Positions 11,602 to 23,069 of a stretch of 45,290 bases of DNA are shown here, piece by piece (the first letter of the stretch is position 1; the number at the start of each line of letters is the position of its first letter). Below the pieces are notes generated by a model, which did not search any database, was not told the DNA's origin, and was given only the letters and a program-made list of their open reading frames with translations. Origin of the DNA: an uncultured Pelagibacteraceae bacterium (GTDB lineage Bacteria > Pseudomonadota > Alphaproteobacteria > Pelagibacterales > Pelagibacteraceae); assembly GCA_902630065.1 (NCBI GenBank), contig CACOTF010000008.1, positions 1 through 45,290 of the forward strand, in the 5' to 3' direction. Position numbers and translations under genes: made by a program.

Positions 11602-12458
11602 GGAAGTTTTTTTATTTAATTGAATTTATTTTAATAAAGTTGTTTTTTTTTATAATAATTATAATTGGTTATAAAAATGGATCTAATTTGGGATATCTTA
11701 TTGGACGCTTGTTTGGACCAATATTTAGATCAAAAAAGTTAATTAGAAATAATTTGGAAAAATCTGGAATTGTAGACAAAAAAAATTACAATAAAATTAC
11801 TAGCAAAATATATGGAAATTATGGAAGAATACTTGCTGAATATCCTTTTCTTAAAGCATTTAGAAATAATAAATTAAATAAATTTATTGAAATAGACGGG
11901 CTTGACAACCTAAACAAAATTAAGAGAGAAAAAAGAAGAGCTGTATTTATATCTGGTCATTTCAATAATTTTGAATTAATGGCGCTCCAAATAGAAAAAG
12001 CTGGTATAAATTTGTGCGCTATTTATAGACCGCTAAATAACGTATTCCTTAACAAAACTATGGAAGAAATTAGGGAAAATTTTATATGCAAAAATCAAAT
12101 TAAAAAAGGAAGATCGGGCACAAGACAAATTATTGAAAATATAAAAAAAGGTAACTCAGTGGCTCTAATGATAGATCAAAGAGTAAGAGAAGGTATAAAA
12201 ATTAATTTTTTCGGTAAACCAGCTAGTACTACAACCATACCCGCACAATTAATAAAAAAATATAAATGTGATCTAGTGCCTATTTATATAGAGAGAAGAA
12301 AAAATAATTATTTTAAAATGTTTGTTTCAGAACCAATTAATATTGGGAACAATAAATCAATCAAAGAGATCACTGAACATCTAAATAAGATACTCGAAAA
12401 AATGATTTTAAAAAATATAGACCAGTGGATCTGGACTCATGATAGGTGGAAAACATAA
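11598..12458 (+). CDS. Lipid A biosynthesis acyltransferase (LpxL/HtrB family)
   Basis: A membrane-associated acyltransferase expected to add a secondary acyl chain to lipid A. Of 286 residues, about 7-26 form the membrane anchor. The family H-x4-D/E catalytic motif is HFNNFE (121-126), followed by AIYRPLNN (141-148) and MIDQRVREG (191-199), the last typical of LpxL-like enzymes that act in genomes without a strict LpxL/LpxM pair. The start overlaps the lpxK stop by four bases (ATGA). The stop is immediately adjacent to the stop of the convergent DUF2093 gene, with no spacer. Confidence 0.88.
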   Translation: MRKFFYLIEFILIKLFFFIIIIIGYKNGSNLGYLIGRLFGPIFRSKKLIRNNLEKSGIVDKKNYNKITSKIYGNYGRILAEYPFLKAFRNNKLNKFIEIDGLDNLNKIKREKRRAVFISGHFNNFELMALQIEKAGINLCAIYRPLNNVFLNKTMEEIRENFICKNQIKKGRSGTRQIIENIKKGNSVALMIDQRVREGIKINFFGKPASTTTIPAQLIKKYKCDLVPIYIERRKNNYFKMFVSEPINIGNNKSIKEITEHLNKILEKMILKNIDQWIWTHDRWKT

Positions 12459-12656
12459 TCAGTTTTTATCTAATAAATCTCTTTTAATTGAAGCCTCAAC
12501 ATACGAAAAGTAGGCTTCCTGTTCCTCAACGTTCCAGTAAGTTAAGTTTTCAAGTGGTATTTTTTTTTGTGAAATAGCACAAATCACATGATCGCCATCT
12601 TCAATGATCTCAAAATTATTTGATAAGTATTTTAATTTAGCTAACTTATTTAACAT
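12459..12656 (-). CDS. DUF2093 family small protein
   Basis: A 65-residue soluble protein of unknown function, recognisable as DUF2093 from the order NNFEIIEDGDHVICAIS (13-29), IPLENLTYWNVEEQEAY (33-49) and a short C-terminal helix. The family is largely confined to alphaproteobacteria and often lies near lipopolysaccharide or nuclease genes. Here it is end-to-end with the lpxL-like gene and divergent from purD (22 bp between starts). No metal-binding motif, membrane segment or signal peptide is visible. It is one of the clearer markers of alphaproteobacterial origin in this window. Confidence 0.82.
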   Translation of the reverse strand: MLNKLAKLKYLSNNFEIIEDGDHVICAISQKKIPLENLTYWNVEEQEAYFSYVEASIKRDLLDKN

Positions 12657-12678
12657 ATTTAAGATATATATTTACTAA

Positions 12679-13944
12679 ATGAAAATTGCAATTATTGGAA
12701 GTGGAGGACGAGAGCATGCTCTGGTTCATCACTTAAGTAATTCAAAAAAAATAACAAAAATATATTCAATACCTGGTAATGCTGGTACCGAGGAAATATC
12801 TTTGAATATTGATCTCAATTTAGAAAATTTTCAAGACTTATATGATTTTATTATTAAGGAACAAATTGAATTGGTAGTTGTCGGTCCAGAAAAACCATTA
12901 GTCGAAGGATTAGTGGATTTCCTTGAATCGAAAAATATTAAAGTTTTTGGTCCTAGAAAAAAAGTTGCTCAATTAGAAGGCTCAAAAATATTTACAAAAG
13001 AAATTTGTGAAAAATTTAACATACCAACTGCTAAATTTAAAATTTGTAAATCCAAAGAAGACTCATTTGTATTTCTATCGTCATCTAATTTTCCTCTTGT
13101 TGTAAAGGCAGATGTTCTTGCTGCAGGTAAAGGTGTTTATATTTGTCAAAATTTTGATGAGGCTAAAGCCGCTGTTAATGAAATATTTGATGGTAAATTT
13201 GGAAAAGCATATCAATTGTTAATTGAAGAATTTCTAGAAGGTGATGAGATGAGCTTTTTTATTATTTCAGATGGAACAACTTATAAAACTTTTAATACAG
13301 CTCAAGACCATAAAAGAGTTGGTGAAGGCGATACTGGTAAGAATACGGGAGGAATGGGGGCTTATTCACCTTCAAGCTTAATTAACAATGATTTAGAAAA
13401 TAAAATTTTAAACAAAATAATTGAGCCAACTTTAAAAGCTATAAGTGAAATGAATGAGAAGTACGTTGGTTTTTTATATGCTGGCTTAATGATAAAAAAT
13501 AATGAACCATACCTAATTGAGTATAATGTGAGGATGGGTGATCCTGAATGCCAAACTATATTACCTTTGGTTAATAGTGATTTGTTAGAAATAATAAATG
13601 CTTGTTGTAATTCAAAATTAGAGACACACGAAATAAAATGGAAAAATAAAAAAAGTATGTGCATTGCTTTATGCTCAAAAGGATATCCTGAAAAATATAA
13701 TAAAAATGTTGAAATTCAAAATTTAAAACAATTCAAATCAACTAAAGATAATTTTATTTTTCATGCTGGAACAAAAACATCTGGAAACAAAATTGTAGCA
13801 GTTGGTGGAAGGGTAATAAATTTTGTGAATATCTCAGATAGCTATTTATCAAGCAGAAAAGAAATCATCAATCAGATTAAGAAATTAAATTGGGAAAATG
13901 GTTTTTATAGATCAGATATAGGTCACAAAGTGATAGATAAATGA
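12679..13944 (+). CDS. purD: Phosphoribosylamine-glycine ligase (GARS)
   Basis: An ATP-grasp enzyme that joins glycine to phosphoribosylamine in the second step of purine synthesis. The 421-residue length is standard. It starts with IIGSGGREHAL (5-15) and has the ATP-grasp segments LVVKADVLAAGKGVY (around 140) and the signature YNVRMGDPECQ (around 285), which carries the metal-binding residues. The stop overlaps the rsmD start by four bases (ATGA). Confidence 0.96.
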   Translation: MKIAIIGSGGREHALVHHLSNSKKITKIYSIPGNAGTEEISLNIDLNLENFQDLYDFIIKEQIELVVVGPEKPLVEGLVDFLESKNIKVFGPRKKVAQLEGSKIFTKEICEKFNIPTAKFKICKSKEDSFVFLSSSNFPLVVKADVLAAGKGVYICQNFDEAKAAVNEIFDGKFGKAYQLLIEEFLEGDEMSFFIISDGTTYKTFNTAQDHKRVGEGDTGKNTGGMGAYSPSSLINNDLENKILNKIIEPTLKAISEMNEKYVGFLYAGLMIKNNEPYLIEYNVRMGDPECQTILPLVNSDLLEIINACCNSKLETHEIKWKNKKSMCIALCSKGYPEKYNKNVEIQNLKQFKSTKDNFIFHAGTKTSGNKIVAVGGRVINFVNISDSYLSSRKEIINQIKKLNWENGFYRSDIGHKVIDK

Positions 13945-14507
13945 GAGTAATTGGTGGAAAACTAAGAGGAAAGTTAATTCATAATCCCATAGATAAAGTA
14001 ACAAGACCCTTAAAGGATATGGTTAGAGAGTCGATATTTAATATTTTAGAACATTCTAAGAATGAAAAAATTAAATTCAAAAATGACGTAGTTTTGGATT
14101 TATTTTCCGGATCTGGTTCGTTTGGCATTGAATGTTTGTCTAGAGGGGTAAAAAAAGTTTTTTTTTTTGAAAATTACAAACCCTCTTTAAAAGTCTTAGA
14201 AAAAAATATTCAGGAGTTAAAAATTGATAAAGCATCAGTCATTAAGGAAATAAACGCATATGACATTTCTAAAGAAAATATAGATAATGAAAAAATTAAT
14301 TTAATTTATTTGGATCCACCATTTAAAGATAAAAATGTAAATAAATTGTTAAGAAAAATTTTAGACTTAAAAATTGCTCACAAAAATACATTAATAGTAA
14401 TACATAGAAATAAGAAATTTAAAGAAAATTTTATAGGAGAATTTAAAGTTCTTAGAGAAAAAAAATATGGATTATCAAAAATAATATTTGGTAAATTACT
14501 ATTTTAG
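13941..14507 (+). CDS. rsmD: 16S rRNA (guanine-966 N2)-methyltransferase RsmD
   Basis: A Rossmann-fold methyltransferase that modifies G966 of 16S rRNA. In 188 residues: N-terminal RVIGGKLRGK (2-11), the phrase TRPLKDMVRESIFNIL (21-36), SAM-binding DLFSGSGSFGIE (53-64) and the catalytic DPPF (125-128). All match RsmD closely. It is coupled to purD by a four-base overlap, and its final nine bases overlap the convergent pgi gene. Confidence 0.94.
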   Translation: MRVIGGKLRGKLIHNPIDKVTRPLKDMVRESIFNILEHSKNEKIKFKNDVVLDLFSGSGSFGIECLSRGVKKVFFFENYKPSLKVLEKNIQELKIDKASVIKEINAYDISKENIDNEKINLIYLDPPFKDKNVNKLLRKILDLKIAHKNTLIVIHRNKKFKENFIGEFKVLREKKYGLSKIIFGKLLF

Positions 14508-15671
14508 ATTTTTTTTTGTTTCTATTTTTATTAATTCAACAGATGGTTGATTTATTGGATTTACATTTAATAAGGAACTTAGCATTAGAGTTTCTAAAAT
14601 AAAAAATGTAAATAATTCACCTAAGGTTTCTTCGTTTTTATTAATAATTTCAAAACTTCTGAATGATAATTTTTTCTTATTAAATACTTTTTGTGTAGCT
14701 TTTTTTTGAGCATACAACACTTCATCTAAACTACTCTTTTTTATGTGCTCCAATCCATCAATTAAATATGCATTATTAAATTTAAGTGGTCTTCTCTCTC
14801 TAGTAAAAAAAAAACTAAAGAAATTATTTTTTGGACCATCTAAATAAAATTGTAAAAGACTATGATTATCCTTTGGCATTGTAGAGATTATAGGAAAAAA
14901 GCCCTTACCTTTTTTTCCTAAACTTTCAGCAGATAATTGCTGGTACCATTTCAAAAAATTATTTAATTTTTCATCATAATTTAAAATTACACAATTTTTT
15001 TTTCCTTTAATAATATTTGAGTGAATTGAAGAAACATTTTCAATTAAAAAATTAATAAATGTTTTATTTTTTATTAGATAATTTAATCGTTTAAATTTTT
15101 TTTCATTTAAACCCATCAATTCTGCTGGAACCATTCCAACTTCAGATAATACTGAATATCTTCCTCCAATATAATTTTTATGGTCTATTACATCAGATTT
15201 CAGTTTATTTACCATAGCTCTTAAGATATTTTTTTTATTTTCAGTGATTATTAGATTTTTATTTCTTTTTTGTTTCGTTAGAATCAGGTTTAAGTTTGAT
15301 AATGTTTCAAGGGTATTTCCTGATTTTGATATAATTATATTTAAACGTTTTTTGTTTGATTTTGTAATTATATTGCTCTGCAGGTTATCATAAAAGAAAA
15401 ATTTTTTTTTGATTTTATGATTAAGAAAATTATAAATAGCTTGTGCGCCTAAAATAGATCCTCCCATTCCTATTAGATTAAACTCATCGTATTTTTTGAA
15501 TTTTAGTAAATTATTTTTTTGAAATGAATAATTATAATTATTTGTTAAAGATTTTAATAAAGGATATTTTTCAATTAAAATTTTAAACTTTAGGAAATTA
15601 GTAAGTTTTTTTTTATTTAGTTGTTTATTTTTATTATTGAAATTTTTGTAAATAATATGTTTTGTCTCCAT
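14499..15671 (-). CDS. pgi: Glucose-6-phosphate isomerase, short divergent form
   Basis: This enzyme interconverts glucose-6-phosphate and fructose-6-phosphate. At 390 residues it is well below the roughly 550 of the E. coli enzyme and somewhat short even for the compact bacterial type. The core is intact: GMGGSILGAQ (68-77), the phosphate-binding SKSGNTLET (115-123), the signature GGRYSVLSEVG (169-179), QLSAESLGKKGKG (245-257) with the likely base Glu249, His270 in DNHSLLQ, and QPSVELIK (375-382) with the terminal Lys. It is last in a minus-strand unit, 3 bp after the DUF3035 lipoprotein gene. Composition is extremely rich in Lys/Asn, as for several neighbours. Confidence 0.87.
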   Translation of the reverse strand: METKHIIYKNFNNKNKQLNKKKLTNFLKFKILIEKYPLLKSLTNNYNYSFQKNNLLKFKKYDEFNLIGMGGSILGAQAIYNFLNHKIKKKFFFYDNLQSNIITKSNKKRLNIIISKSGNTLETLSNLNLILTKQKRNKNLIITENKKNILRAMVNKLKSDVIDHKNYIGGRYSVLSEVGMVPAELMGLNEKKFKRLNYLIKNKTFINFLIENVSSIHSNIIKGKKNCVILNYDEKLNNFLKWYQQLSAESLGKKGKGFFPIISTMPKDNHSLLQFYLDGPKNNFFSFFFTRERRPLKFNNAYLIDGLEHIKKSSLDEVLYAQKKATQKVFNKKKLSFRSFEIINKNEETLGELFTFFILETLMLSSLLNVNPINQPSVELIKIETKKNLK

Positions 15672-15674
15672 TAA

Positions 15675-15992
15675 TTACTGGATTTTCTTTTTCATATTAT
15701 TTAACAAATCTGAGCCACTATTTGAATCCTCGGAATTATCATCGTCTTTTATTTTCAGTAAATCTTTGACTTCTTCATTATTTGGTTGACTACTTGCTTC
15801 CAAATCGTCTCCTGGTTTAGGAAGTTTATTCATATCCGGTGGCATTTGTAATGGATTTTTTTTCTTAACCAAGAATTCATCACTTTGTTCAGATCTCTTT
15901 TTGCCTTCAAGGGCTTCCCTGACCCCACCACAAAAAGTTAGTAATGGTACTAGTACTAATAACAGAATTAGATTTAATTTAATTTTTTTCAT
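15675..15992 (-). CDS. DUF3035/BamF-like outer membrane lipoprotein
   Basis: A 105-residue lipoprotein with a signal peptide ending in the lipobox LTFC, so Cys21 would be lipidated. The mature part contains [19 protein letters not shown] (about 37-55) and LPKPGD, which match the DUF3035 pattern (DEF.V..  PL..PPd..LP.P). In alphaproteobacteria such a protein has been called BamF, an accessory of the beta-barrel assembly complex; that role here is inference. It lies directly downstream of lspA, whose product matures lipoproteins, with a 14-bp overlap. The C-terminal half is acidic and Ser/Asn-rich, probably disordered. Confidence 0.72.
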   Translation of the reverse strand: MKKIKLNLILLLVLVPLLTFCGGVREALEGKKRSEQSDEFLVKKKNPLQMPPDMNKLPKPGDDLEASSQPNNEEVKDLLKIKDDDNSEDSNSGSDLLNNMKKKIQ

Positions 15993-16476
15993 TTTTTTTT
16001 TTATAAAATATTAATTCAGATAAAATAAGGCATAAAATACCAATTGTTATAAATATATCAGCTACATTAAAGATAAACCAATGATAACCTGCATAATTTA
16101 AATCTATAAAGTCTGGAACGGCTCTGTAATAAAATCGGTCAAATAAGTTTCCTAAAGAACCTCCTAATATTACCATTAAAAACAAAGATTTAATTTTTGT
16201 TTCAATAAAAGCAAAATACAATATTACAATGTTTATGATGACAATAATTACTGTTAACAAATTATAAAAAATATTATTCTCTGATGAAAACAAGCCAAAT
16301 CCTATTCCAGTATTCCAAACTAAATAAATATTTAAGTATTGATTTATATAAAAGTTGACTTGTCCCTCATTATTTAAAATATTTAGAATATAAATTTTTG
16401 AGAACCTATCTAAAGCAAAGCAAATAACTAGAAATACAAAACCAATAATAAGTTTATTTATTTTTTCATTACCCAT
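15979..16476 (-). CDS. lspA: Lipoprotein signal peptidase II
   Basis: An inner membrane aspartyl protease that removes signal peptides from prolipoproteins. In 165 residues there are four hydrophobic helices (about 8-23, 70-90, 96-112, 137-157). Motifs: ALDRFSK (21-27), WNTGIGFG (54-61), [10 protein letters not shown] (105-114), then PDFIDL (121-126) and FNVAD (136-140), the last two holding the catalytic aspartates. It overlaps ileS by 8 bp, an arrangement common in bacteria. Confidence 0.95.
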   Translation of the reverse strand: MGNEKINKLIIGFVFLVICFALDRFSKIYILNILNNEGQVNFYINQYLNIYLVWNTGIGFGLFSSENNIFYNLLTVIIVIINIVILYFAFIETKIKSLFLMVILGGSLGNLFDRFYYRAVPDFIDLNYAGYHWFIFNVADIFITIGILCLILSELIFYKKKNEKN

Positions 16477-19213
16477 TTAAATTTAGATGTCCATGCCTTT
16501 CACAATCTGCTTCAAAAATTTTCCAACATACTGGACATTTCGTTCCTTGAGCTTTTTTTGCATTTACGTCAATACTATTTTTTAAATTTTCATCTTTAAT
16601 TACAGCGGCAGATGAAGTAATACAAATTTCTGAAAAATTAATGTTTTTTGCTTTATCATAAAATTCTTTATTTAACTTAATTTCAATTATTGCCTCTAAA
16701 CTTGAACCAATTGTCTTTTCAGCTCTCATATTCTCAATTGAAAGATTTGCCTCATCTCTAATTTTTTTAACATAATCCCAATCTGAGCTAAGCTTTTCAT
16801 TTTTCCAGGATCCCGGTACTAAAACAAAATTTTGTAAATGGATACTTTGGTTATCTTCTTCTTTTTTAACTAATTGATAAATTTCTTCAGTTGTGAATGA
16901 TAATATTGGTGCAAACCATTTAAGAAGACATTGTAAAATAATATTTAACAGAGTTATACAGTTCTTTCTTTTGTCAGAATTTAAAGCGTCACAATATAAA
17001 GTATCTTTTCTAATATCAAAATAAAAGGCAGAAAGCTCAACTGTACAAAAATTTAGTAATTCTTTATATAAGTTGTGAAAGTTATAAACTTTAAAATTAT
17101 TTTTAAAATTCTCATTTATTGTATAAATTCTATGAAGCATAAATTTTTCAAGTGAGTCAAAGTTTTCAAACTTAACTTTTTCAAAATCAAGATTTTCGTA
17201 TTGATCTTGAATATTTCCTAAAAGATATCTAAATGTGTTTCTAATTTTTCTGTAAGACTCTGCGTGTTGATCTAAAATTGAATAATCTATTCTAAGATCT
17301 TCAGCATAATTTGAGGATGCAACCCAAATTCTTAATATATCAGCTCCATATTTTTTAAGTATATCTTGTGGAGCAATTACATTACCTGTTGATTTTGACA
17401 TTTTTAGACCTTTTCCATCTACGACAAAACCATGAGAAAGAATGCTTTCAAATGGAGCAACACCTCTTGTTCCGCACGATTCTAGTAATGAAGAATGAAA
17501 CCATCCTCTGTGTTGATCTGAACCTTCAAGATACATCGATGCAGGCCATTTGAGGTCATCTCTTTTTTCTAAGACAAAAGAATGAGTGGATCCACTGTCA
17601 AACCAAACCTCAACTATATCTGATAATTTTTCATAATCTTCTGCTTTATACTTATCTCCAAGAAAGATCTGATAATCTTCATTAAACCAACAATCAGAAC
17701 CTTCTTTTTCGTAAATTTTTGCAATATTTTCAAAAACTTCATCATCAACTAAAACATCACCTGTTTTTTTTGAAATAAAAATCGGTAGCGGCACACCCCA
17801 AACTCTCTGTCTTGATACACACCAGTCAGGTCTAGTTTCAATCATTGATTTTATTCTTTCTTTTCCTTTGGAAGGATAAAAATCTGTATTATCGATGGCT
17901 TTTAATGCTTTATCTCTTAATCCATGGCTTTCCATAGAAATAAACCATTGGGGAGTTGCTCTATGAACTAGTGGAGCTTTTGATCTCCAAGAATGAGGAT
18001 AAGAGTGAGTAAGTTTTCCGTTTGTCACTAAATTTTTTTGCTCATCTAATTTTTCAATAATTAAGTTATTGGCCTTAAAAATATGTAAACCCTCAAAATG
18101 TTTAATTTCATTTGTATATTTTCCATCACCATCAACTGTTTCAATTGCTTTAATATTATTATTTAAACAAAGATTGAAATCATCTGGTCCATGGCTAGGG
18201 GCGCAGTGCACGATACCCGTACCTTGTTCAGTAGTAACAAAATTAGCCTCAAGCATTGGGATATCATAATCATATCCCATTTTAGAAAATGGATGACTAC
18301 AAATTGTTCCTTTCAAATCTTTTCCTAAAAATTCGTTTAAAACTTTTATATTTTCAATAGAAGTATCTTTTTTAAAGGTTTCTAGTAGGTCCTTTGCAAT
18401 TACTATTTTTCTGTCAATAAAATTTTTGTTATCATTAATTTCAAGTAAAATATATTTTAGGCCTGCATTATAAGCTAAAGCTTTATTAGCAGGAATAGTC
18501 CATGGAGTTGTCGTCCAAATAATTACATCAGCATCTTTAATTATATCTAAATTTGAAACTTTCACTTTAAATGCTGCATAAATCGTATCTGAAACATGAT
18601 CCATGTATTCAACCTCGGCATCAGCTAAAGCTGTTTTTTCAACAGTTGACCACAGAACCGGCTTGTAGCCTCTATAAAGGCTTCCCTCTTTAAGAAATTT
18701 TCCAAGTTCTCTAACTATTTGAGCTTCTGCATCAAATGACATTGTTGAATAATAATTTTCCCAATCACCAATCACCCCAAGTCTTGTAAATTCTCCTTTA
18801 TGAACATCTATCCATTTGTTTGCAAACTCCCTACATTCTTTTCTAAATTCAATTATTGGAACATCATTTTTGTTTTTTTTATTCTTTTTGTATTGTTCTT
18901 CAATTTTCCACTCAATGGGTAAACCATGGCAATCCCATCCGGGAACATAAACTGAGTCCTTGCCATCCATTTGATGAAATTTTGTAATGATGTCTTTTAA
19001 AATTTTATTCAAAGCAGTACCCATGTGAATATTGCCATTTGCATATGGAGGTCCATCATGGAGTACAAATTTTTCTTGCCCTTTACTTTTTTGTCTTAAT
19101 AAATTGTACAGGTCAATTTTATTCCAAAATTCAATATAATTTGGCTCTTTGTTTGGCAAATTTGCCTTCATTGAGAATTTTGTTTTAGGTAAATTAATAT
19201 GTTCTTTGCTCAT
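16469..19213 (-). CDS. ileS: Isoleucyl-tRNA synthetase
   Basis: A class I aminoacyl-tRNA synthetase that charges tRNA-Ile in the cytoplasm. The 914-residue protein has the HIGH-type motif [12 protein letters not shown] (56-67, HMGT at 63-66) and KMSKS at 603-607, with the editing domain between them ([13 protein letters not shown], and [15 protein letters not shown]). The C-terminal zinc module is shortened: only Cys893, Cys896, Cys904 and His907 or His909 are seen, whereas the usual bacterial tail has two Cys-x2-Cys pairs. It is co-oriented with ribF upstream (6-bp gap) and lspA downstream (8-bp overlap). Confidence 0.97.
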   Translation of the reverse strand: MSKEHINLPKTKFSMKANLPNKEPNYIEFWNKIDLYNLLRQKSKGQEKFVLHDGPPYANGNIHMGTALNKILKDIITKFHQMDGKDSVYVPGWDCHGLPIEWKIEEQYKKNKKNKNDVPIIEFRKECREFANKWIDVHKGEFTRLGVIGDWENYYSTMSFDAEAQIVRELGKFLKEGSLYRGYKPVLWSTVEKTALADAEVEYMDHVSDTIYAAFKVKVSNLDIIKDADVIIWTTTPWTIPANKALAYNAGLKYILLEINDNKNFIDRKIVIAKDLLETFKKDTSIENIKVLNEFLGKDLKGTICSHPFSKMGYDYDIPMLEANFVTTEQGTGIVHCAPSHGPDDFNLCLNNNIKAIETVDGDGKYTNEIKHFEGLHIFKANNLIIEKLDEQKNLVTNGKLTHSYPHSWRSKAPLVHRATPQWFISMESHGLRDKALKAIDNTDFYPSKGKERIKSMIETRPDWCVSRQRVWGVPLPIFISKKTGDVLVDDEVFENIAKIYEKEGSDCWFNEDYQIFLGDKYKAEDYEKLSDIVEVWFDSGSTHSFVLEKRDDLKWPASMYLEGSDQHRGWFHSSLLESCGTRGVAPFESILSHGFVVDGKGLKMSKSTGNVIAPQDILKKYGADILRIWVASSNYAEDLRIDYSILDQHAESYRKIRNTFRYLLGNIQDQYENLDFEKVKFENFDSLEKFMLHRIYTINENFKNNFKVYNFHNLYKELLNFCTVELSAFYFDIRKDTLYCDALNSDKRKNCITLLNIILQCLLKWFAPILSFTTEEIYQLVKKEEDNQSIHLQNFVLVPGSWKNEKLSSDWDYVKKIRDEANLSIENMRAEKTIGSSLEAIIEIKLNKEFYDKAKNINFSEICITSSAAVIKDENLKNSIDVNAKKAQGTKCPVCWKIFEADCERHGHLNLNG

Positions 19214-19219
19214 GTGATT

Positions 19220-20146
19220 TTATTTTTTAGCAACTTTAATATCTTTTTTTATCTGTTTTTTTAAAGCATCAATATTCTTAAATTTAGTTTCTCCTCTAAT
19301 AAATTTTGTAAAATTAATAGTTAGATTTTTATTATAAAGATTTCCAGAAAATTTAAATAAATTTACCTCTAATAATAATTTTTTTTGATTAAAAGTGGGT
19401 CTATAACCAATATTTGCTATTCCTTTGATCTTTTTTATGTTCTTTTCAATATAAACATCAACTGCATAAACTCCTACCTTTGGTATTACATAATTTTTTA
19501 TATTTATGTTGCATGTTGGAAAGCCTATTTTTCTTCCCATCATTCTACCCTTTTCAACAACACCCTCTATTGACCAATTTCTAGATAAAAGTTGATTTGC
19601 AATTTTTAAATTACCATTTTCAATTAATTTTCTTATTGATGTTGAAGAAATAATTTTATTTTTTTTATATAACGGTTTTGGATTAATTAATTTGTAATTA
19701 TATTTTTTTTGAAATCTTTTTAATAAATTTACGTCCCCTTCTCTCTTATTACCAAATCTAAAATTGTTACTTACAAAAATATAATCTGCGTTTAACTTTT
19801 TACATAAAATATTTTTAATAAAATTATGACAAGATATTTTGGAGAATTTTTTATCAAATTTTTTATTAATTAAAAAATCTACGTTATAATCACTAAAGTA
19901 TTTGCTTTTTTGATTAAGATTTGAAAGTCGATAATTCGTAATACTTTTATTAAAATACATTTTTGGTATTGGATCAAAAGTCACTACTCCAATTTTTGAA
20001 TTATATTTTTTTTTATATTTTTTTGCTTCTTTAAATAATCTTTGATGACCTAAATGTAACCCGTCAAAATTACCAATTAGTAACATGGCATTTTGATGTT
20101 TTCTTAAAATTTTAAAATTTTTGTAGATTTTAATTTTGTTCACCAT
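19220..20146 (-). CDS. ribF: Bifunctional riboflavin kinase / FAD synthetase
   Basis: This enzyme phosphorylates riboflavin to FMN and adenylates FMN to FAD. In 308 residues the N-terminal nucleotidyltransferase domain carries GNFDGLHLGHQ (25-35) and the ISSTSIRK loop near residue 166. The C-terminal riboflavin kinase domain carries GRKIGFPTCNI (near 206-216), GVYAVDV and RGETKF near the end. All main motifs are present despite a heavy Lys/Asn/Ile bias. It overlaps the upstream HAD-IIA gene by 7 bp and precedes ileS by 6 bp. Confidence 0.94.
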   Translation of the reverse strand: MVNKIKIYKNFKILRKHQNAMLLIGNFDGLHLGHQRLFKEAKKYKKKYNSKIGVVTFDPIPKMYFNKSITNYRLSNLNQKSKYFSDYNVDFLINKKFDKKFSKISCHNFIKNILCKKLNADYIFVSNNFRFGNKREGDVNLLKRFQKKYNYKLINPKPLYKKNKIISSTSIRKLIENGNLKIANQLLSRNWSIEGVVEKGRMMGRKIGFPTCNINIKNYVIPKVGVYAVDVYIEKNIKKIKGIANIGYRPTFNQKKLLLEVNLFKFSGNLYNKNLTINFTKFIRGETKFKNIDALKKQIKKDIKVAKK

Positions 20147-20955
20147 TTTAATTTTGTTTGAGTGTAATTCACACTCACTCCATATTTTTTTTCTAAATTA
20201 ACGATATTAAAACTACTTAATTCTTTTCTATGTACGCCACTCGTTATTAACAGATTGTCAAAATTTTGAATATTAGCTCCTTTTATATCTGTATTCATAT
20301 TATCTCCAATACATAAGACATTTTTACCGTTTATGTTAGCAGATAAATTATAAACTGGAGGATAAGGTTTTCCAAAATAAATTACTTTTCCACCAATTTC
20401 TTCAAATATTTTTGCAACTGATCCAGCGCAATATTCCCTAACTTCTCCTTTATCAACAATTAAATCTGGATTAGTACAAACAAATTTTTTATTTGAAAAT
20501 TTCTGAAGTAAATCTTTATAATAATCAAGTTTTACTTCATGATCTTCAAATAAACCTGTACAAATAAAATAATCAGCTTGATTAATATTACTAACTTTAT
20601 TTTGTTCAAATCTTTTAAATAAGTCAAAATCTCTTGGTGGTCCAATGTGATAAAATTTTGAATTTAGAAAATTTTCGATTAAATATTTTAATGAAGCTTC
20701 TCCTGAGGTGTATATATTTTCATAAAAATTTTTGAGTCCCATTTTTTTCAAAAAATCAATAACTGTAGAATTTGGTCTTGGGGCATTGGTAAGCAATACA
20801 AACTCTTTATTATTTTTTTTTAAATTTTCTAATACTTCGATAGAATCTTGAAAAATTTGTAATCCGTTATGGATCACTCCCCATATGTCTATAAAAAACA
20901 ATTCGTAACTGTTTATTTTAGATCTTAATCCATCTTTGTCTAAGTTTTGGGGCAT
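20140..20955 (-). CDS. HAD-IIA family hydrolase (TIGR01459-like)
   Basis: A 271-residue NagD-related HAD-IIA protein. Motif I reads FFIDIWGVIHNG (20-31): the nucleophile Asp23 is present, but the residue two positions on, normally the general acid/base Asp, is Trp25. This Asp-x-Trp form is what I recall from the alphaproteobacterial subfamily. Motif II is LLTNAPRP (54-61) and the metal-binding motif IV is CIGDNMNTDIKGA (near 216-228). It overlaps ribF by 7 bp, which suggests a role linked to flavin nucleotides, but that is inference only. It is first in a six-gene minus-strand unit, divergent from groES. Confidence 0.83.
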   Translation of the reverse strand: MPQNLDKDGLRSKINSYELFFIDIWGVIHNGLQIFQDSIEVLENLKKNNKEFVLLTNAPRPNSTVIDFLKKMGLKNFYENIYTSGEASLKYLIENFLNSKFYHIGPPRDFDLFKRFEQNKVSNINQADYFICTGLFEDHEVKLDYYKDLLQKFSNKKFVCTNPDLIVDKGEVREYCAGSVAKIFEEIGGKVIYFGKPYPPVYNLSANINGKNVLCIGDNMNTDIKGANIQNFDNLLITSGVHRKELSSFNIVNLEKKYGVSVNYTQTKLKW

Positions 20956-21022
20956 ACTTGAGGTATAGCTTAAAAATATGCTTTATTCTTGGGTTTTTTA
21001 GACCATAATTTTTATTCAAGAT

Positions 21023-21051
21023 CTTGAAAATTATTAAATATGTCTCTATAT
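21023..21051 (+). promoter_or_regulatory. Heat-shock (RpoH, sigma-32 type) promoter of groESL
   Basis: CTTGAA at 21023-21028, exactly 17 bp, then CTATAT at 21046-21051. This fits the alphaproteobacterial RpoH consensus as I know it (CTTGAA-type -35, C(T/C)TATNT-type -10). A start about 7 bp downstream would give a leader of roughly 20 nt before the groES ATG, containing AAAGGAG at 21064-21070. No CIRCE inverted repeat (TTAGCACTC-N9-GAGTGCTAA) is present in this region, so control by HrcA is not supported. A similar element precedes hsp20. Confidence 0.68.
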
Positions 21052-21077
21052 GACTGCTAATTTAAAGGAGAATTCGT

Positions 21078-21371
21078 ATGAAGTTTAAACCGTTACATGA
21101 CCGTGTTTTAATAGAAGTTTTAGATAGCAGCGAAAAAACTGCTGGTGGCATAATTATTCCAGATACAGCTCAAGAAAAACCTCAAGAAGGTAAAGTTGTT
21201 GCTGTCGGCGGAGGTGCAAAAACTGAAGATGGAAAACTAATACCTATGGACGTTAAAGTAGGAGATAAAGTTTTATTCGGTAAGTGGTCAGGAACAGAAG
21301 TTAAAATTGATGGTAAAGAGTACAGCATAATGAAAGAATCTGACATTATGGGTATTGCAACAGGTAAATAA
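21078..21371 (+). CDS. groES: Co-chaperonin GroES
   Basis: The 10-kDa heptameric lid of the GroEL chaperonin. The 97-residue protein starts [12 protein letters not shown] and has the mobile loop [19 protein letters not shown] (17-35), with the GGI(I/M)IP segment that docks on GroEL. A strong Shine-Dalgarno AAAGGAG ends 7 bp before the ATG. It is 19 bp upstream of groEL and preceded by the RpoH-type promoter. Confidence 0.98.
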   Translation: MKFKPLHDRVLIEVLDSSEKTAGGIIIPDTAQEKPQEGKVVAVGGGAKTEDGKLIPMDVKVGDKVLFGKWSGTEVKIDGKEYSIMKESDIMGIATGK

Positions 21372-21378
21372 TTAATAA

Positions 21379-23046
<1,668 letters not shown>

Positions 23047-23069
23047 TCCCAATTTTACTCAAAAAAAAA

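Noticed and set aside
21054..21070. A possible ROSE-type thermometer at groES, CTGCT facing AAGGAG
   Set aside because: The predicted transcription start (about 21058) lies at the end of CTGCT, so the anti-Shine-Dalgarno arm would not be transcribed, and the pairing needs a G-G mismatch.
20956..21077. CIRCE/HrcA operator upstream of groES
   Set aside because: No TTAGCACTC / GAGTGCTAA repeat or close variant is present.
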